64,000 bases of DNA, from positions 1 to 64,000 of the forward strand of contig JARGSG010000105.1 in NCBI GenBank assembly GCA_030374805.1. The letters are read 5' to 3'. How positions within the stretch are numbered: the stretch's first letter is position 1; each line of letters begins with the position of its first letter. The translations under genes were made by a program, and so were the position numbers. Positions 38,374-48,072 of this stretch are shown in pieces. Under the pieces are notes generated by a model. That model was not told where the DNA came from. It saw only the letters and a program-made list of their open reading frames with translations, and ran no database searches. Source of the DNA: Gracilaria gracilis. Lineage: Eukaryota; Rhodophyta; Florideophyceae; Gracilariales; Gracilariaceae.

Positions 38374-40467
38374 ATGCATCATTTGAGACTCGCACTTCTC
38401 TTCGCCGCGCTCGGCGTCGCTTTCGCGCAGCACCACAATGGCGGCTTCGACCATCGCGCCCACTCCGTCCCTGGTGTCGACCAGACCGTGTACGACATTG
38501 ACGGCTCCGGCTTCGAAACCATCCAGCTAGACGGCGTCGGCTCTCACTCGCACTACTTTGAGCCCGGTCCTCCAATCGTCAGCGGTGTTATCACCTCCTT
38601 CAGCTGGCGAAGAGTGGACACTGACCAGGTTGTATGCACCACTGTGCAGTGCAATGTTCAGCTTCCCGTGGGAACCACTGAGCTCTCACTCACCGTCGTT
38701 GACAATACCGGCGATACTGTGTCCGACTCCTTGTTAGTCACCGTATTGCCGAGAAGCGCGCTTACTGAACCGCCGAGAATCGATGCACTCGGCCCTGCAG
38801 AGGGACCAGCAGCCGGAGGTAACACTGTTACTATTGATGGCGCCTACCTTTACCGCGACACAAAGGTCTTCTTCGGAGCACAGCAAGCGCTCGGAGTTGA
38901 GCACGTTGACCGCGGCCGCATCACCTGCACGGCGCCGAGAGGGACTGGCACTGTCACTGTCACTGTTCAAAGTTCTATGGGCACTTCGAATGGTCTTTCT
39001 TACACCTACCAGGAAGGGAATAACATTCCCATTCGTTTCAAACTCAACACATGGAAGAATCCGGACAACTCTGAGTTCATTGCCGAGGAGATTACCTCTA
39101 TTGTCATTGGAAGGGATCACCGATACTACATGGGCTCTCTTCTTGGAACAGTCACCGTCGCTTATGTCAACCGCGACCTAGTGGTGGAATCCAAGTGTAC
39201 GGGAGCCTCTATGGGCGAAGACCGTTCCATTACCGGCATGGGCTACAATCCTATTGACCCTTACGGGCGCGTTTTTGCATCTGTGAACACCCATTTCCAC
39301 GACAGCAAGGGCGTCCGCTGGGATAACGCCAAAATCGAGTCTGTTGAAATTGAGAGCGACGGCTGTCCGAGAAAGGGTCCCACAATCATCTCCGGCCTGC
39401 CTGTATCGAATCATGATCACGGTATCGGTCCGGTTGAATTCTTGGCTGATGGCAGCATGCTTATTTCTGTTGGTTCATTTTCGAATGCGGGAGTCAGTAA
39501 ACCGGGAGACGGTATCGGCGGCGTTCCAGAGAATCCGCTTTCCGCTGCCATTGTTAGAGCCCCGTACCTTCAGCCAGGATTTAACGGCAACATCCAATAT
39601 GACCAATATGATGACCCTTCTATCGCTATTAAGATTGCTGGTGATGTGGAACCGTATGTCACCGGTATCCGTAACAGCTTTGGCATCGTTCGTCACAGCA
39701 ACGGCCAGACCTACATCACCGACAATGGTCCGAACACTGGTTTCGGACTAACTAGTACCACGTGCACGGAAGAAGCACCCGACGCTGAGTCGGAGGACAA
39801 GCTGTTGAGATTAGTCGCAGGAGCGTATTACGGTCACCCCAACCGAAATCGCGGCCGAACTGATCCAAAGCAGTGTGTCTACAGAGATCTTGAACAACCA
39901 AGCGGCAATGGCTACATGAAGCCGATTGGTACCATGTCGTCGTCGACAAATGGTCTCATTGAGTATCGCGCGAACACATTCAACGGCGCCCTTAAGGACA
40001 GCCTGTTGATGAGCAAGGTGGCATTTGGTGCTGAAGGTCTGGTGTGGCGTGCTGAACTGAACCCATCTGGAAACTCGCTGACGAGCCAGCCGTATGAGTT
40101 TTTTGACCAAAGCGGTGTGTCACTCGTTCAGGGTCTATATGGAGAGCTTGTTATGCCTCAGCTGAAAAAGTACCGGGTTCTCGCTCTGAAACCAGACGAA
40201 CCCGGACCTTCGTCTGTTTCTATCATTTCAGTTCATCCAAACCGTGGCCCCAAGGCAGGAGGCACCGAGGTGTTCATCACCGGGCACTTTTTGAACGGCC
40301 ACGATCTGGTGATCAACTTTGGGGGTGTCCCTTGCACCAACATTGTAGACATCAAGTATCAGCATGTACGGTGCATAAGCCCTCCCGGAAACGGAAAGGT
40401 TCCCGTGGTTGCAGTGGCAGGCGGCGCCTCGTCCAAGAGCTATGTCCATGAGTTTGAATACATGTAG
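38374..40467 (+). CDS. Secreted TIG/IPT and beta-propeller protein
   Basis: 697 residues with a clear signal peptide (LRLALLFAALGVAFAQ). Residues about 27-127 form a PKD-like Ig domain. A first TIG/IPT domain spans about 133-215 (GPAEGPAAGGNTVTIDG, ITCTAPRGTG). Residues about 220-610 resemble a glucose/sorbosone-dehydrogenase-type six-bladed propeller (GIGPVEFLADGSMLISVGSF, GIRNSFGIVRHSNGQTYITD, GAYYGHPN). A second TIG domain closes the chain (ISVHPNRGPKAGGTEVFITG, VRCISPPGNGKVPV). No membrane segment follows, so it is extracellular, perhaps cell-wall. Catalytic PQQ use is not established. Single exon with strong codon regularity. Confidence 0.82.
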   Translation: MHHLRLALLFAALGVAFAQHHNGGFDHRAHSVPGVDQTVYDIDGSGFETIQLDGVGSHSHYFEPGPPIVSGVITSFSWRRVDTDQVVCTTVQCNVQLPVGTTELSLTVVDNTGDTVSDSLLVTVLPRSALTEPPRIDALGPAEGPAAGGNTVTIDGAYLYRDTKVFFGAQQALGVEHVDRGRITCTAPRGTGTVTVTVQSSMGTSNGLSYTYQEGNNIPIRFKLNTWKNPDNSEFIAEEITSIVIGRDHRYYMGSLLGTVTVAYVNRDLVVESKCTGASMGEDRSITGMGYNPIDPYGRVFASVNTHFHDSKGVRWDNAKIESVEIESDGCPRKGPTIISGLPVSNHDHGIGPVEFLADGSMLISVGSFSNAGVSKPGDGIGGVPENPLSAAIVRAPYLQPGFNGNIQYDQYDDPSIAIKIAGDVEPYVTGIRNSFGIVRHSNGQTYITDNGPNTGFGLTSTTCTEEAPDAESEDKLLRLVAGAYYGHPNRNRGRTDPKQCVYRDLEQPSGNGYMKPIGTMSSSTNGLIEYRANTFNGALKDSLLMSKVAFGAEGLVWRAELNPSGNSLTSQPYEFFDQSGVSLVQGLYGELVMPQLKKYRVLALKPDEPGPSSVSIISVHPNRGPKAGGTEVFITGHFLNGHDLVINFGGVPCTNIVDIKYQHVRCISPPGNGKVPVVAVAGGASSKSYVHEFEYM

Positions 40468-42691
40468 CTGTGATTAATCAAACTAGAATGCAAACAAACT
40501 CTGGAGGAATTGGTCCTCTTCCCTACTACCCTACTAGAGGGTCTACTTGACGTTCCATAAGATCGCTGTGGGGGGTATGATCATGAGCAACGTAGGAAAC
40601 CACTATCTAGTAATTGTCTATACCATCTGTTTGCCATTGCAGTTTCCGTGTTCTAAGGTTGCGAGGACGTATGTATTGTAAAACCACGGGGACACAAACT
40701 TTGTCGCGTGCGGGAAAACCGGTAGTTGATCGATGAAAGAAGTGTTTTAGCGATGTTGGTGACAGAGTTATCAAAAACTGCGAGTGCGGCTCATGCGGGT
40801 GTAGCGGTTTTGCGAAACCTCTTGCCGATGAACAGCAAAGAGGGAGTGATAGAAGACTTTTTTGAGACAAGAGCCTTGGCATGGTTACGCCGTGGATACT
40901 ATCCATGTGCCTTCAGTGCTCACAACGAATATATTTGCCGGGCAATAACGGGCAGCTTCAAACGCGTGCAGTCGGGGTGGTCACAATGCGATGGAAACAG
41001 TGATTTGGAAGCACGGGGGGTTTGGCGGGAGTTGATACGACAGATTTGGTGAGACGTAGTCGAAGATGGTTAGACGACAACATCCCTGAGGGGAAGAAGG
41101 CGATGTACGTGCGACACGAGGTTGATTGCACTGACGGGCACGAGTTTTGGCCGAGGTCGGGTGGCACTTTACACTGCTCATGATTGGTCATGTGGCACGG
41201 TTAGCTTTTTTATCTGCGATGCGTCGAAGCGTGCGTGCGTACGGCGGTGGTCAGCCAGGTTGGACTAGTGCCAGCGGCGGCGCGCACGATTTGGAATACA
41301 GGCTGGCGTAACCTTTTAGCGTGTAAGTGAATGCGCGAGTACGTGTACCAACGGTAGACGTTTCCAAAGACGGATGTTGGTTAAAAGGATTTAGGGAAAG
41401 ACACGGATGTGAGAGGAGTAACGAAACGGATAGGAGCGTGAAGCTAGACGGAGCGAGAGATGTTTGAGTGAAACAAAGAGCCGGACGTTGCACAGCACAG
41501 GTAGCGAGTATTTGAGAGCGGGGCCTGCTCGGCAGGGGGGAGGGGCGAACACTGGATGATGTGTCCGGTTGACGGCGGCGTTGTGACACGGAGCTTGTTG
41601 GAAATCGGGGGTTGAATTTGAACTGGGAGCATGGTAGTAGTGGCAGAGAGCGGAGATGAGTACGATAGAGCAGAGAGAGAGAGAGGTTGGGAACAGTGCA
41701 GCACTGCGCAGGGAGCAAAAAGTGATGACCGTTATGATGTGGGCAAACGCTTAACAGAGATTACGCTGCAGATTGGAACAGGAATTGGAAAAAAACGGGG
41801 GGGTCCCCGGGTAGCTCAGCTACGTTAGGCGCTGTCAGCAGGCTCAACGACTCGACGCGTAAGCGTTTACAACCGTAAGAAGACCAACGAGGTCAGCACG
41901 CCCTCGACGGGGGTGAATACGACGCGCATTGGGCTGGGCGGGGGAGGCGTTTTAGTTTTTTGGAGGAGATAAGAGTTTCGCAGTAGATGCCAAAGCAGTG
42001 TACTGTTTTGGAACAGTTTGGCCGGGCTTTAGCGGCCAAATTACGGGACAAGCGGACGATGGACTGCAGATATGATGGGGGGGGGGGGGGGGGGGGGGGG
42101 GGTAAATCGGAGCAAGATTGGGGTAATTGTGTACGCATTCATCATTTACAAAACGTGCTAGACGAATCGACTGTTTGCATTGTGAACGACCGTTGAAGAA
42201 GGCGGATATGTGACGTACGTGGAGGCAAACGAGCGCGAATCGGCGGGGAGGGGCGAGCCGGGCGGCGTGGAACGCAGCGGGTGGAGTTTCGGTAAAGGTT
42301 TTAAAAGTTGGATAAGGCAGGAGCGGCACACGCGCGATATAAAAAGAACGGCGCGCGCCAGGCGACGGCGACGGCGGCGGTGATAAAGCGCGCAGTGGCA
42401 GCGCGCAAAGGCGGTGCGCGCGCGTCCGTTCAAATTCAAACGGCGGCGCGGCACGGACGCGCCGTGAATGACGCGTCACATCACACGCTGAACGACGTAC
42501 GCCGCGTGACGCGCCACGTGACGCGGCAGCAAGCGCCGCACGCGCGTTCGGTTACACCATCACGCCGGCAGAGTACAAAAGCGCTATCGTCGGTCGCCGC
42601 CCGCCCGTGCCCCCGCGCCGTCGCTCCGCTCGTCCGTCGCTCCGGTTGCTCCCGTCCTCCGTCCCCCCCGTCGCCAGCAGCCAGCTCAGTC
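40468..42691. other. Intergenic, upstream region of the KEN-box gene
   Basis: No gene supported. GTACCAACGGTAGAC lies near 41344. A 26-G run lies at 42077-42102 and a TATAAAAA at 42338-42345. Long frames near 42300-42690 run into the gene but look non-coding. Confidence 0.45.
42077..42102 (+). repeat. Poly-G tract (26 G)
   Basis: An uninterrupted run of 26 G about 590 bp upstream of the KEN-box gene start; a strong potential quadruplex and a place of assembly uncertainty. Confidence 0.8.
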
Positions 42692-43966
42692 ATGGCCGCC
42701 GTGCAGCCCAAGTCCGACATGCCTCCCCCGCCGCCGCCCGCGCCCTCCGCCGCCGCCGCCGTGGCGGCGGCGCCTGCGCGCTCGCGCTCCTCGCGTAAGC
42801 TGCCGCGCCCGGGCACCTTCTCGCACGCGCGCTTGCCGCGCACGCCGTCCGTGCCGCGCGGCCGCTCGTACCACGGCAAGCCGCTGTCGGCCGCCGCGCA
42901 CGCCGCGCAGCAGGGCTACTTTGCGCGCAAGGCCGCCAAGCTATACGCGGAGCGCAAGAAGGCTGTTTCGGCCGGAGCGCCGGTGGCGGCGGGCGCCACC
43001 GCAGCCGCGCCGGCCGGCTCGCCGCATGGCGACCATGTGGCAGTGCAGGCTGATATGTCGGCCGCCCTGAAAGCTGCAAACCATAACCAGCCGCCCGTGG
43101 ATGTGATCAACATCACCGTGGACGCGCAGGGCGTGAAGATCGATGAGAACAAGCCGCGGCTGTCTGCTGCGTTGGCGCCGAGGAACAACTCGCGCGCGCG
43201 CATGACGCGATCGAGCTCGCGTCAGAGAAACGTGCACGGCAGGACGGATGACAAGGAGAACTTTGTGACCGACGCGCGGCTAGACGCGCACATCGAGGCG
43301 TACTTCATCCGCAAGCGCGCGTCCGTGGCGTCCGTGGCCGCGGCGGTGGCGCCGCCGACGACGCCGGCCGACTCACGGGTGACGGAGCACTCTGCCACGT
43401 CCAACCACTCGTGGGATGGCTCCATGCCGAAGCGACGAAATAGCCGCAGTGTGATTGAGCGCGACCACGCCATAAGCCAGCGCGTGAGCCCGTCGCTCAA
43501 CGCCAAGCCGGGCAGCGCGGCGGTGACGGCGCGGCAGGCGGGGCTGAGTGAGAGCTGTGAGCTCAACAAGGTGGACGCAAACGAGGCGGTGAAGCAGAGC
43601 TGTGAAGCCGGCACGCAATCATCGTGTGCAGAGGTGCCGAGCAGTGGAAAGTGGTGCGATGAATGCGCCGGCGTGGGGCTGCACATCTCGGCGCTGCTGT
43701 CCGAACTACAGACGCAACGGCCGGTGCCCGAGGCCGGGGCGGCGGACATGAGCTCGTCGTGCTCCGGATCGGGCGCCAAGAAGGGGTGGAAGAGCGTGGT
43801 GACACAAACGGTTCTGGGCGATTCCAAGAGCAGGAGCTCGTCTGAGAAGGCGAAGCTACAGCAAGAAATCAACGTGCTTCGCGCAACGGTGGACTTCTTG
43901 TACAAGAAGATTGAACGTGTGGATGGCAACGATAGCACGTCGGCTACGTCCGCCTCTTCTCGTTAG
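42692..43966 (+). CDS. Basic protein with KEN box and C-terminal coiled coil
   Basis: 424 residues from ATG 42692 (GTCATGGCC context). Residues 10-40 are Pro/Ala-rich. A basic block follows, rich in Arg and Ser (RSRSSRKLPRPGTFSHARLP), then a helix-prone segment (QQGYFARKAAKLYAERKKA). A KEN box stands at 188-190 in TDDKENFVTD, after a Ser/Arg cluster (RMTRSSSRQRNVHG); KEN boxes are recognised by the anaphase-promoting complex. A CDECAG motif lies near 330. The last 40 residues form a short coiled coil (KLQQEINVLRATVDFLYKKI). Layout recalls cell-cycle-regulated microtubule or chromosome proteins, but no family is recognised. Confidence 0.65.
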   Translation: MAAVQPKSDMPPPPPPAPSAAAAVAAAPARSRSSRKLPRPGTFSHARLPRTPSVPRGRSYHGKPLSAAAHAAQQGYFARKAAKLYAERKKAVSAGAPVAAGATAAAPAGSPHGDHVAVQADMSAALKAANHNQPPVDVINITVDAQGVKIDENKPRLSAALAPRNNSRARMTRSSSRQRNVHGRTDDKENFVTDARLDAHIEAYFIRKRASVASVAAAVAPPTTPADSRVTEHSATSNHSWDGSMPKRRNSRSVIERDHAISQRVSPSLNAKPGSAAVTARQAGLSESCELNKVDANEAVKQSCEAGTQSSCAEVPSSGKWCDECAGVGLHISALLSELQTQRPVPEAGAADMSSSCSGSGAKKGWKSVVTQTVLGDSKSRSSSEKAKLQQEINVLRATVDFLYKKIERVDGNDSTSATSASSR

Positions 43967-44713
43967 TTTAGGCGTTGTGTGTGTGTGTGTGTGTGCTGCG
44001 CATTGTGGCGGAGCGAATAGCGCGCCCGCAATGATGCACTCGCTGAAACAATAAAGAAAATGTACAACGATTCAACTCAACTTTGAACGCGGCGCGCCTC
44101 GCCCAGCGTCACGCGGCACGCGCTCGCGTGACAATGATCTCACATCATTTTTCAAATCGGAGCGCGCGAACAAGCCGCCGCTAATAGGGTACGAAGGTAA
44201 GATCACAGATGGCGGTGGCGGCGGTGGCGGCGGTGGCGACGGTGGCGACGGTGGCGACGGTGGCGGTGGACTGTTGGCACCACTGAGCGCGGGAGCGCTG
44301 TATTACGCTCAGGGTAGCGTTTTAACCTTCTCCGCGCGCGCGCGCGCACGTTCCAACAACATACAGCCGCCCCCGCCCCCCTTCGCCACACGTGAAGCGC
44401 GGCGGCGCTGTTGGCGCGCAACAACAACAAGAATAACAACAACAACTCGTTCTCCCCGCGCGAGCACGCGCCAATTTCAAACGCCGCCACGCCTTCGCCC
44501 GACGAGGTGCTCGCCGAATCACGCGCCACTGCGCCATGCGACATGATGTCCTTGTTATCTACAAGATAAATCGATAGCAGTTCCACCCCCGATCTCTCTA
44601 CCCCTGGTAACATTAACCTTAACTTTCTCTCTCTCTTTTTTTTTACACTTGTCAATGGTTGCTTCTATGTTCAACAATGTAAAGCGCAACTCATTAATAT
44701 TTCTTTCATCTAA
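43967..44713. other. Spacer between convergent genes with simple repeats
   Basis: A GT run at about 43979-43995, and a GGCGGT/GGCGAC trinucleotide array at 44211-44269. No gene. AATAAA near 44050 fits the 3' end of the KEN-box gene. Confidence 0.5.
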
Positions 44714-47563
44714 TCACACACCCACCCCCCCCGCTACCCGACCCTTCCTCCTCACCAGTCGGTCGTACGTCGGCAGCCGCTCCTTCAGTCGCGTCGCCGT
44801 CTCCACAAACACGTCAAACGAGATGTTCGTATTCACCTCAAGCGACGACACGTCCGACCCCTGATACCTGTAGTACTTCAACCAGAACGTCACCAGTTTG
44901 CAAAAGTTATCCATCACGTCACAAGGCAGTATACAATTCACCGAAAACTCACTCGTCTTTGTGCACCTTGCAAACTCAACGATCAAGTTCGACAGATTTG
45001 ACAACATGTTATCCAGCGCAGCTTCATCGCGGCATGAGATCACAAACAGAATCAGCGCCGTGTTCACGCAACAGATGTTCTCAAACGTAATGTCCTCCAC
45101 GCGAACGCTCGATATCATGTCATGAATCAGTCGCACGCGGTACGTCTCAATGAACTCCCACAGCAAGCAGCTGTCAAAGTCGTACGCCTCGCTCTCATCG
45201 CCTTGTTCGCGCCCCAGTTCATCTTCCGCCCGAAAGCGCTCCAGAGACAGCGCAATTGACCGTACGAACACGTTCGAGTCAACCAGCCGATCAGAAACCG
45301 CCGTCAGCAGACGCTCCAGCACCACATGGTCCGCCCGCAGCATTTCGTTCAGCTCCCGGAATAGCGCCCGGTTCCATTTGATCAGTTGGCTCAACAGGTC
45401 AAAGCTCGTCTGTCTGAACACAATGATTTGTGACTTTGGGCCGCTGAACATGGCAAGTTGTTCAACAAGGTGCTTGAGCAACCCTTGCCGCGCGATGAAT
45501 GTCTTCTCACACAAAGAAGCACTTCGTTGGAAAGTTTCAATACACGCCGACAGCAGATATCGTCGCGTCCTGGAAACGTCATCGTCACGTTTTGTCAGCA
45601 TGTAAATTTGCGTAAGTTTGGTTAGCAAACCCTTTTGCTCAGCGCCTTCCTGAAGCCCACGGTTGCGCTTTCTGGACAGCGGAGTACTGGCACCACTGGT
45701 TGTGCTACCCATCTTCGGGCTGGACGATAAGCTGAACGGCTCCTCTTTCGCCGCACCTGCATCAGCGACGGAGCGCTCAGCCGCAGAATTCGACCGCTGG
45801 GGAAACAAGTAAGAAACGCTGGAAGCTGGCTCCTCTCCCTTTGACGCCATCGACGATGGTAACGGTGGCGCTGGCGACGACAATGACAGTCTTTCTATCG
45901 GTGGCAGTTCGGAGCTTGTGACCGACGCAGGCGACGTGCAAGGAACGGATTGGAATTCACAACCCTGTTCCATGGCCTTCAACAATTGCCGCTCATGTTC
46001 GCTGAACATCAATCTCCTACGCGTTGCCATCACGTTTTCATCAGAAGATTCACAAACAGAGTGTACTAGTCTGATGAAATGCATCTTCAACGAGTCTTCC
46101 GTACGCGTTTCAAGCGGGCTATCCGACCAGTTCAACGCGTCACAGAAACGATTGAGGGCATGAAAGATGCCGGCCTCTGTGAGCTGCTTTTGCACATCAG
46201 CCTTGCGTTTGCCCATCAGCAGTGAGTACAGAACAAAGAGGACGTCAATCTGATGAGAAGACATGATCATAGAGCTCACTGACACAACGCGTTCAGTTGG
46301 ATTCAGGTCATCAACGGCATCAGAAAGCGGTGGAATATGTGCATAAAGGAGTTGCTGTACAACGTATGCAGGAGTAGCTTCATGGACGTTGTCAGAATCC
46401 ATCGCAAACTGTCCTGCCTCGGAATCGGTGGCGCCTTGGGGCTGCTCCGCCGCGGACGCAGGGGGAGTGTTCGCATCCGAATGTGTGGTATGGTGATGGT
46501 TGGCGGACGGATTGGACAAGGCAATTCGTCTATCAAGTGCATGCCAACATTCAGCACCGGTAAAGTCTGCATCCTCGGAGTCAAAGCCACGTCGAAACAC
46601 GAGGTCAAAGCGCTGTCTGACGTCCGGCGGTGCATGCAGTAGCTCTTGGCCTTCATTGGCGAGCTCGATAGGGTCTGGGGTGGATTGGAACATGCCGGCT
46701 CTCGCGGCGTGGTCCACTACAAGCAGGTCGCTTCTAGTGGCAGGTGGTACAAAAATAAGCTTAACCAGGCGCTTGAGCAATCCCGGTACTGAGAGTAGCG
46801 CAGCGTGATTTCGATCGCGCACTACTCGGTTGGCGCGTACATACGAACGGCGGAGACGGAGATGGACGGCGGAATCCTCTACCGGTCGCCAGTCGTAGTA
46901 CGCGAGACAATTTCCGATGCAGTAGTCACCACCGCAGAGGGTGGGTTCCCCACGGTCATCGACGAGCGCGGCAAGTACTCTACAAGCATGGCCAAGTTGG
47001 AAAGGAGATAAGTCAAGAAGGATGTTTTGGAGGTTTGGGATGGTGGAAAGATCTACGACGGGGTTCTCTTGCAGAAGTTCTTCGATGAGAGTGAGGGATA
47101 ACTCGGTGCTCTCCTTGTTGAACATGCAGCGGAAGAGAAGAGGGAACAAATTGTGCGAAGCGAATCGACGACACAACACTTCAGAGGAGTTGATGAAGAG
47201 AGAGAAGGCGCGAAGAACTCGCGTGATAAAAGGTTGCAAGGCGACGCTGTTTGCATTAACGGCTACGAAAAGGCAGTAAGACAGCGCCTCAGGGAGCTGC
47301 GCTTCACACACGGCGTCAATGGCACTGGACAGCGGCGTGGACTCGATGAGCGGATTGGAGGCGGTAATAATGGCATCAGCCAGCTCATGCAAGCGCGGAA
47401 TATCAGGCGGCTGCAAAGGCGGGAAGCACAGCTCCAACAGTCGGTGAATCTCCTCTCTGAACTTGCGGAACTCGCGAAGGGGAGACGGCAACGACGGAAT
47501 TCTGTCCGGCGACGGCAGCGGACAAACGGACTCTGCGCGGAACGCGGGTCGACGACGGAGCAT
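44714..47563 (-). CDS. TRPC4AP/TRUSS-like armadillo-type protein
   Basis: 949 residues from ATG 47563 (MLRRRPAFRA). The open frame extends to an ATG at 47791 through a Pro-rich stretch coded opposite a poly-G tract; the shorter start is favoured because it avoids that stretch. The body is all-helical. Segments such as VVSVSSMIMSSHQIDVLFVL, LLMGKRKADVQKQLTEAGIF, FSGPKSQIIVFRQTSFDLLS and NVFVRSIALSLERF resemble the TRPC4-associated protein family (DUF3689; TRUSS in animals), a substrate-receptor scaffold for DDB1-CUL4 ubiquitin ligases. A Ser/Thr-rich loop of about 100 residues (SSPAPPLPSSMASKGEEP) is inserted in the middle. Its length exceeds the animal protein of about 800 residues. Divergent from the acyl-ACP synthetase gene. 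Confidence 0.78.
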   Translation of the reverse strand: MLRRRPAFRAESVCPLPSPDRIPSLPSPLREFRKFREEIHRLLELCFPPLQPPDIPRLHELADAIITASNPLIESTPLSSAIDAVCEAQLPEALSYCLFVAVNANSVALQPFITRVLRAFSLFINSSEVLCRRFASHNLFPLLFRCMFNKESTELSLTLIEELLQENPVVDLSTIPNLQNILLDLSPFQLGHACRVLAALVDDRGEPTLCGGDYCIGNCLAYYDWRPVEDSAVHLRLRRSYVRANRVVRDRNHAALLSVPGLLKRLVKLIFVPPATRSDLLVVDHAARAGMFQSTPDPIELANEGQELLHAPPDVRQRFDLVFRRGFDSEDADFTGAECWHALDRRIALSNPSANHHHTTHSDANTPPASAAEQPQGATDSEAGQFAMDSDNVHEATPAYVVQQLLYAHIPPLSDAVDDLNPTERVVSVSSMIMSSHQIDVLFVLYSLLMGKRKADVQKQLTEAGIFHALNRFCDALNWSDSPLETRTEDSLKMHFIRLVHSVCESSDENVMATRRRLMFSEHERQLLKAMEQGCEFQSVPCTSPASVTSSELPPIERLSLSSPAPPLPSSMASKGEEPASSVSYLFPQRSNSAAERSVADAGAAKEEPFSLSSSPKMGSTTSGASTPLSRKRNRGLQEGAEQKGLLTKLTQIYMLTKRDDDVSRTRRYLLSACIETFQRSASLCEKTFIARQGLLKHLVEQLAMFSGPKSQIIVFRQTSFDLLSQLIKWNRALFRELNEMLRADHVVLERLLTAVSDRLVDSNVFVRSIALSLERFRAEDELGREQGDESEAYDFDSCLLWEFIETYRVRLIHDMISSVRVEDITFENICCVNTALILFVISCRDEAALDNMLSNLSNLIVEFARCTKTSEFSVNCILPCDVMDNFCKLVTFWLKYYRYQGSDVSSLEVNTNISFDVFVETATRLKERLPTYDRLVRRKGRVAGGVGV

Positions 47564-48072
47564 GACGACGGTGGTGAGAGCGACACGACGCGCGCGCAGG
47601 ATGGAACGACGTGGGGGAAGGGGGGGGGGGGGGGAGGGGAGGGCGGCGGGAGGAGGTGTGGTGGAGATGGGCGCGCGCGCGATGGTGCTGGGGGTGGACG
47701 GAGGGGCGGCGGTTACGCCGCGCTTGCGCACAGCGTTGAGGCACAGCGCTGTGTGCTGCTGCGACTTCCACATTGTGGAATCCACACGCATCAGGTGAGC
47801 GCCTTTGCGCCCTTCTGCAGCTGTCGCAGCAGCGCCGCCTCATTGGCCGCTGCATTTTGCTTTGTTTGGCCAACGTCCAACGAGCAGGCACCAACTGTGC
47901 ACGTATGTGCGCGTGTGCACGTCGAGAGCGTGGCCACGTTGTCACGTGTGCTGAGTGTTGCACGCACACGACGACAATCTCAGCGCAGCTCAAGTTGGGG
48001 CGGGGGGTTGACCCTGTCGGCGGCGCGCCGCCGCACGTCGCAGGGCAGACGTGCTCCGCGGCGGGCATCGAC
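47564..48072. promoter_or_regulatory. Divergent promoter, TRPC4AP-like / acyl-ACP synthetase
   Basis: About 0.5 kb of GC-rich spacer, with a 15-G run at 47620-47634. The sequence near 47835-47865 contains CATTGGCC (CCAAT box). Starts on both sides are uncertain, because both frames stay open into the spacer. Confidence 0.4.

Noticed and set aside
41800-41870. GGGTAGCTCAGCTACGTTAGG, like the start of a tRNA
   Set aside because: No anticodon arm and no T-arm (GGTTCRANYCC) follow.
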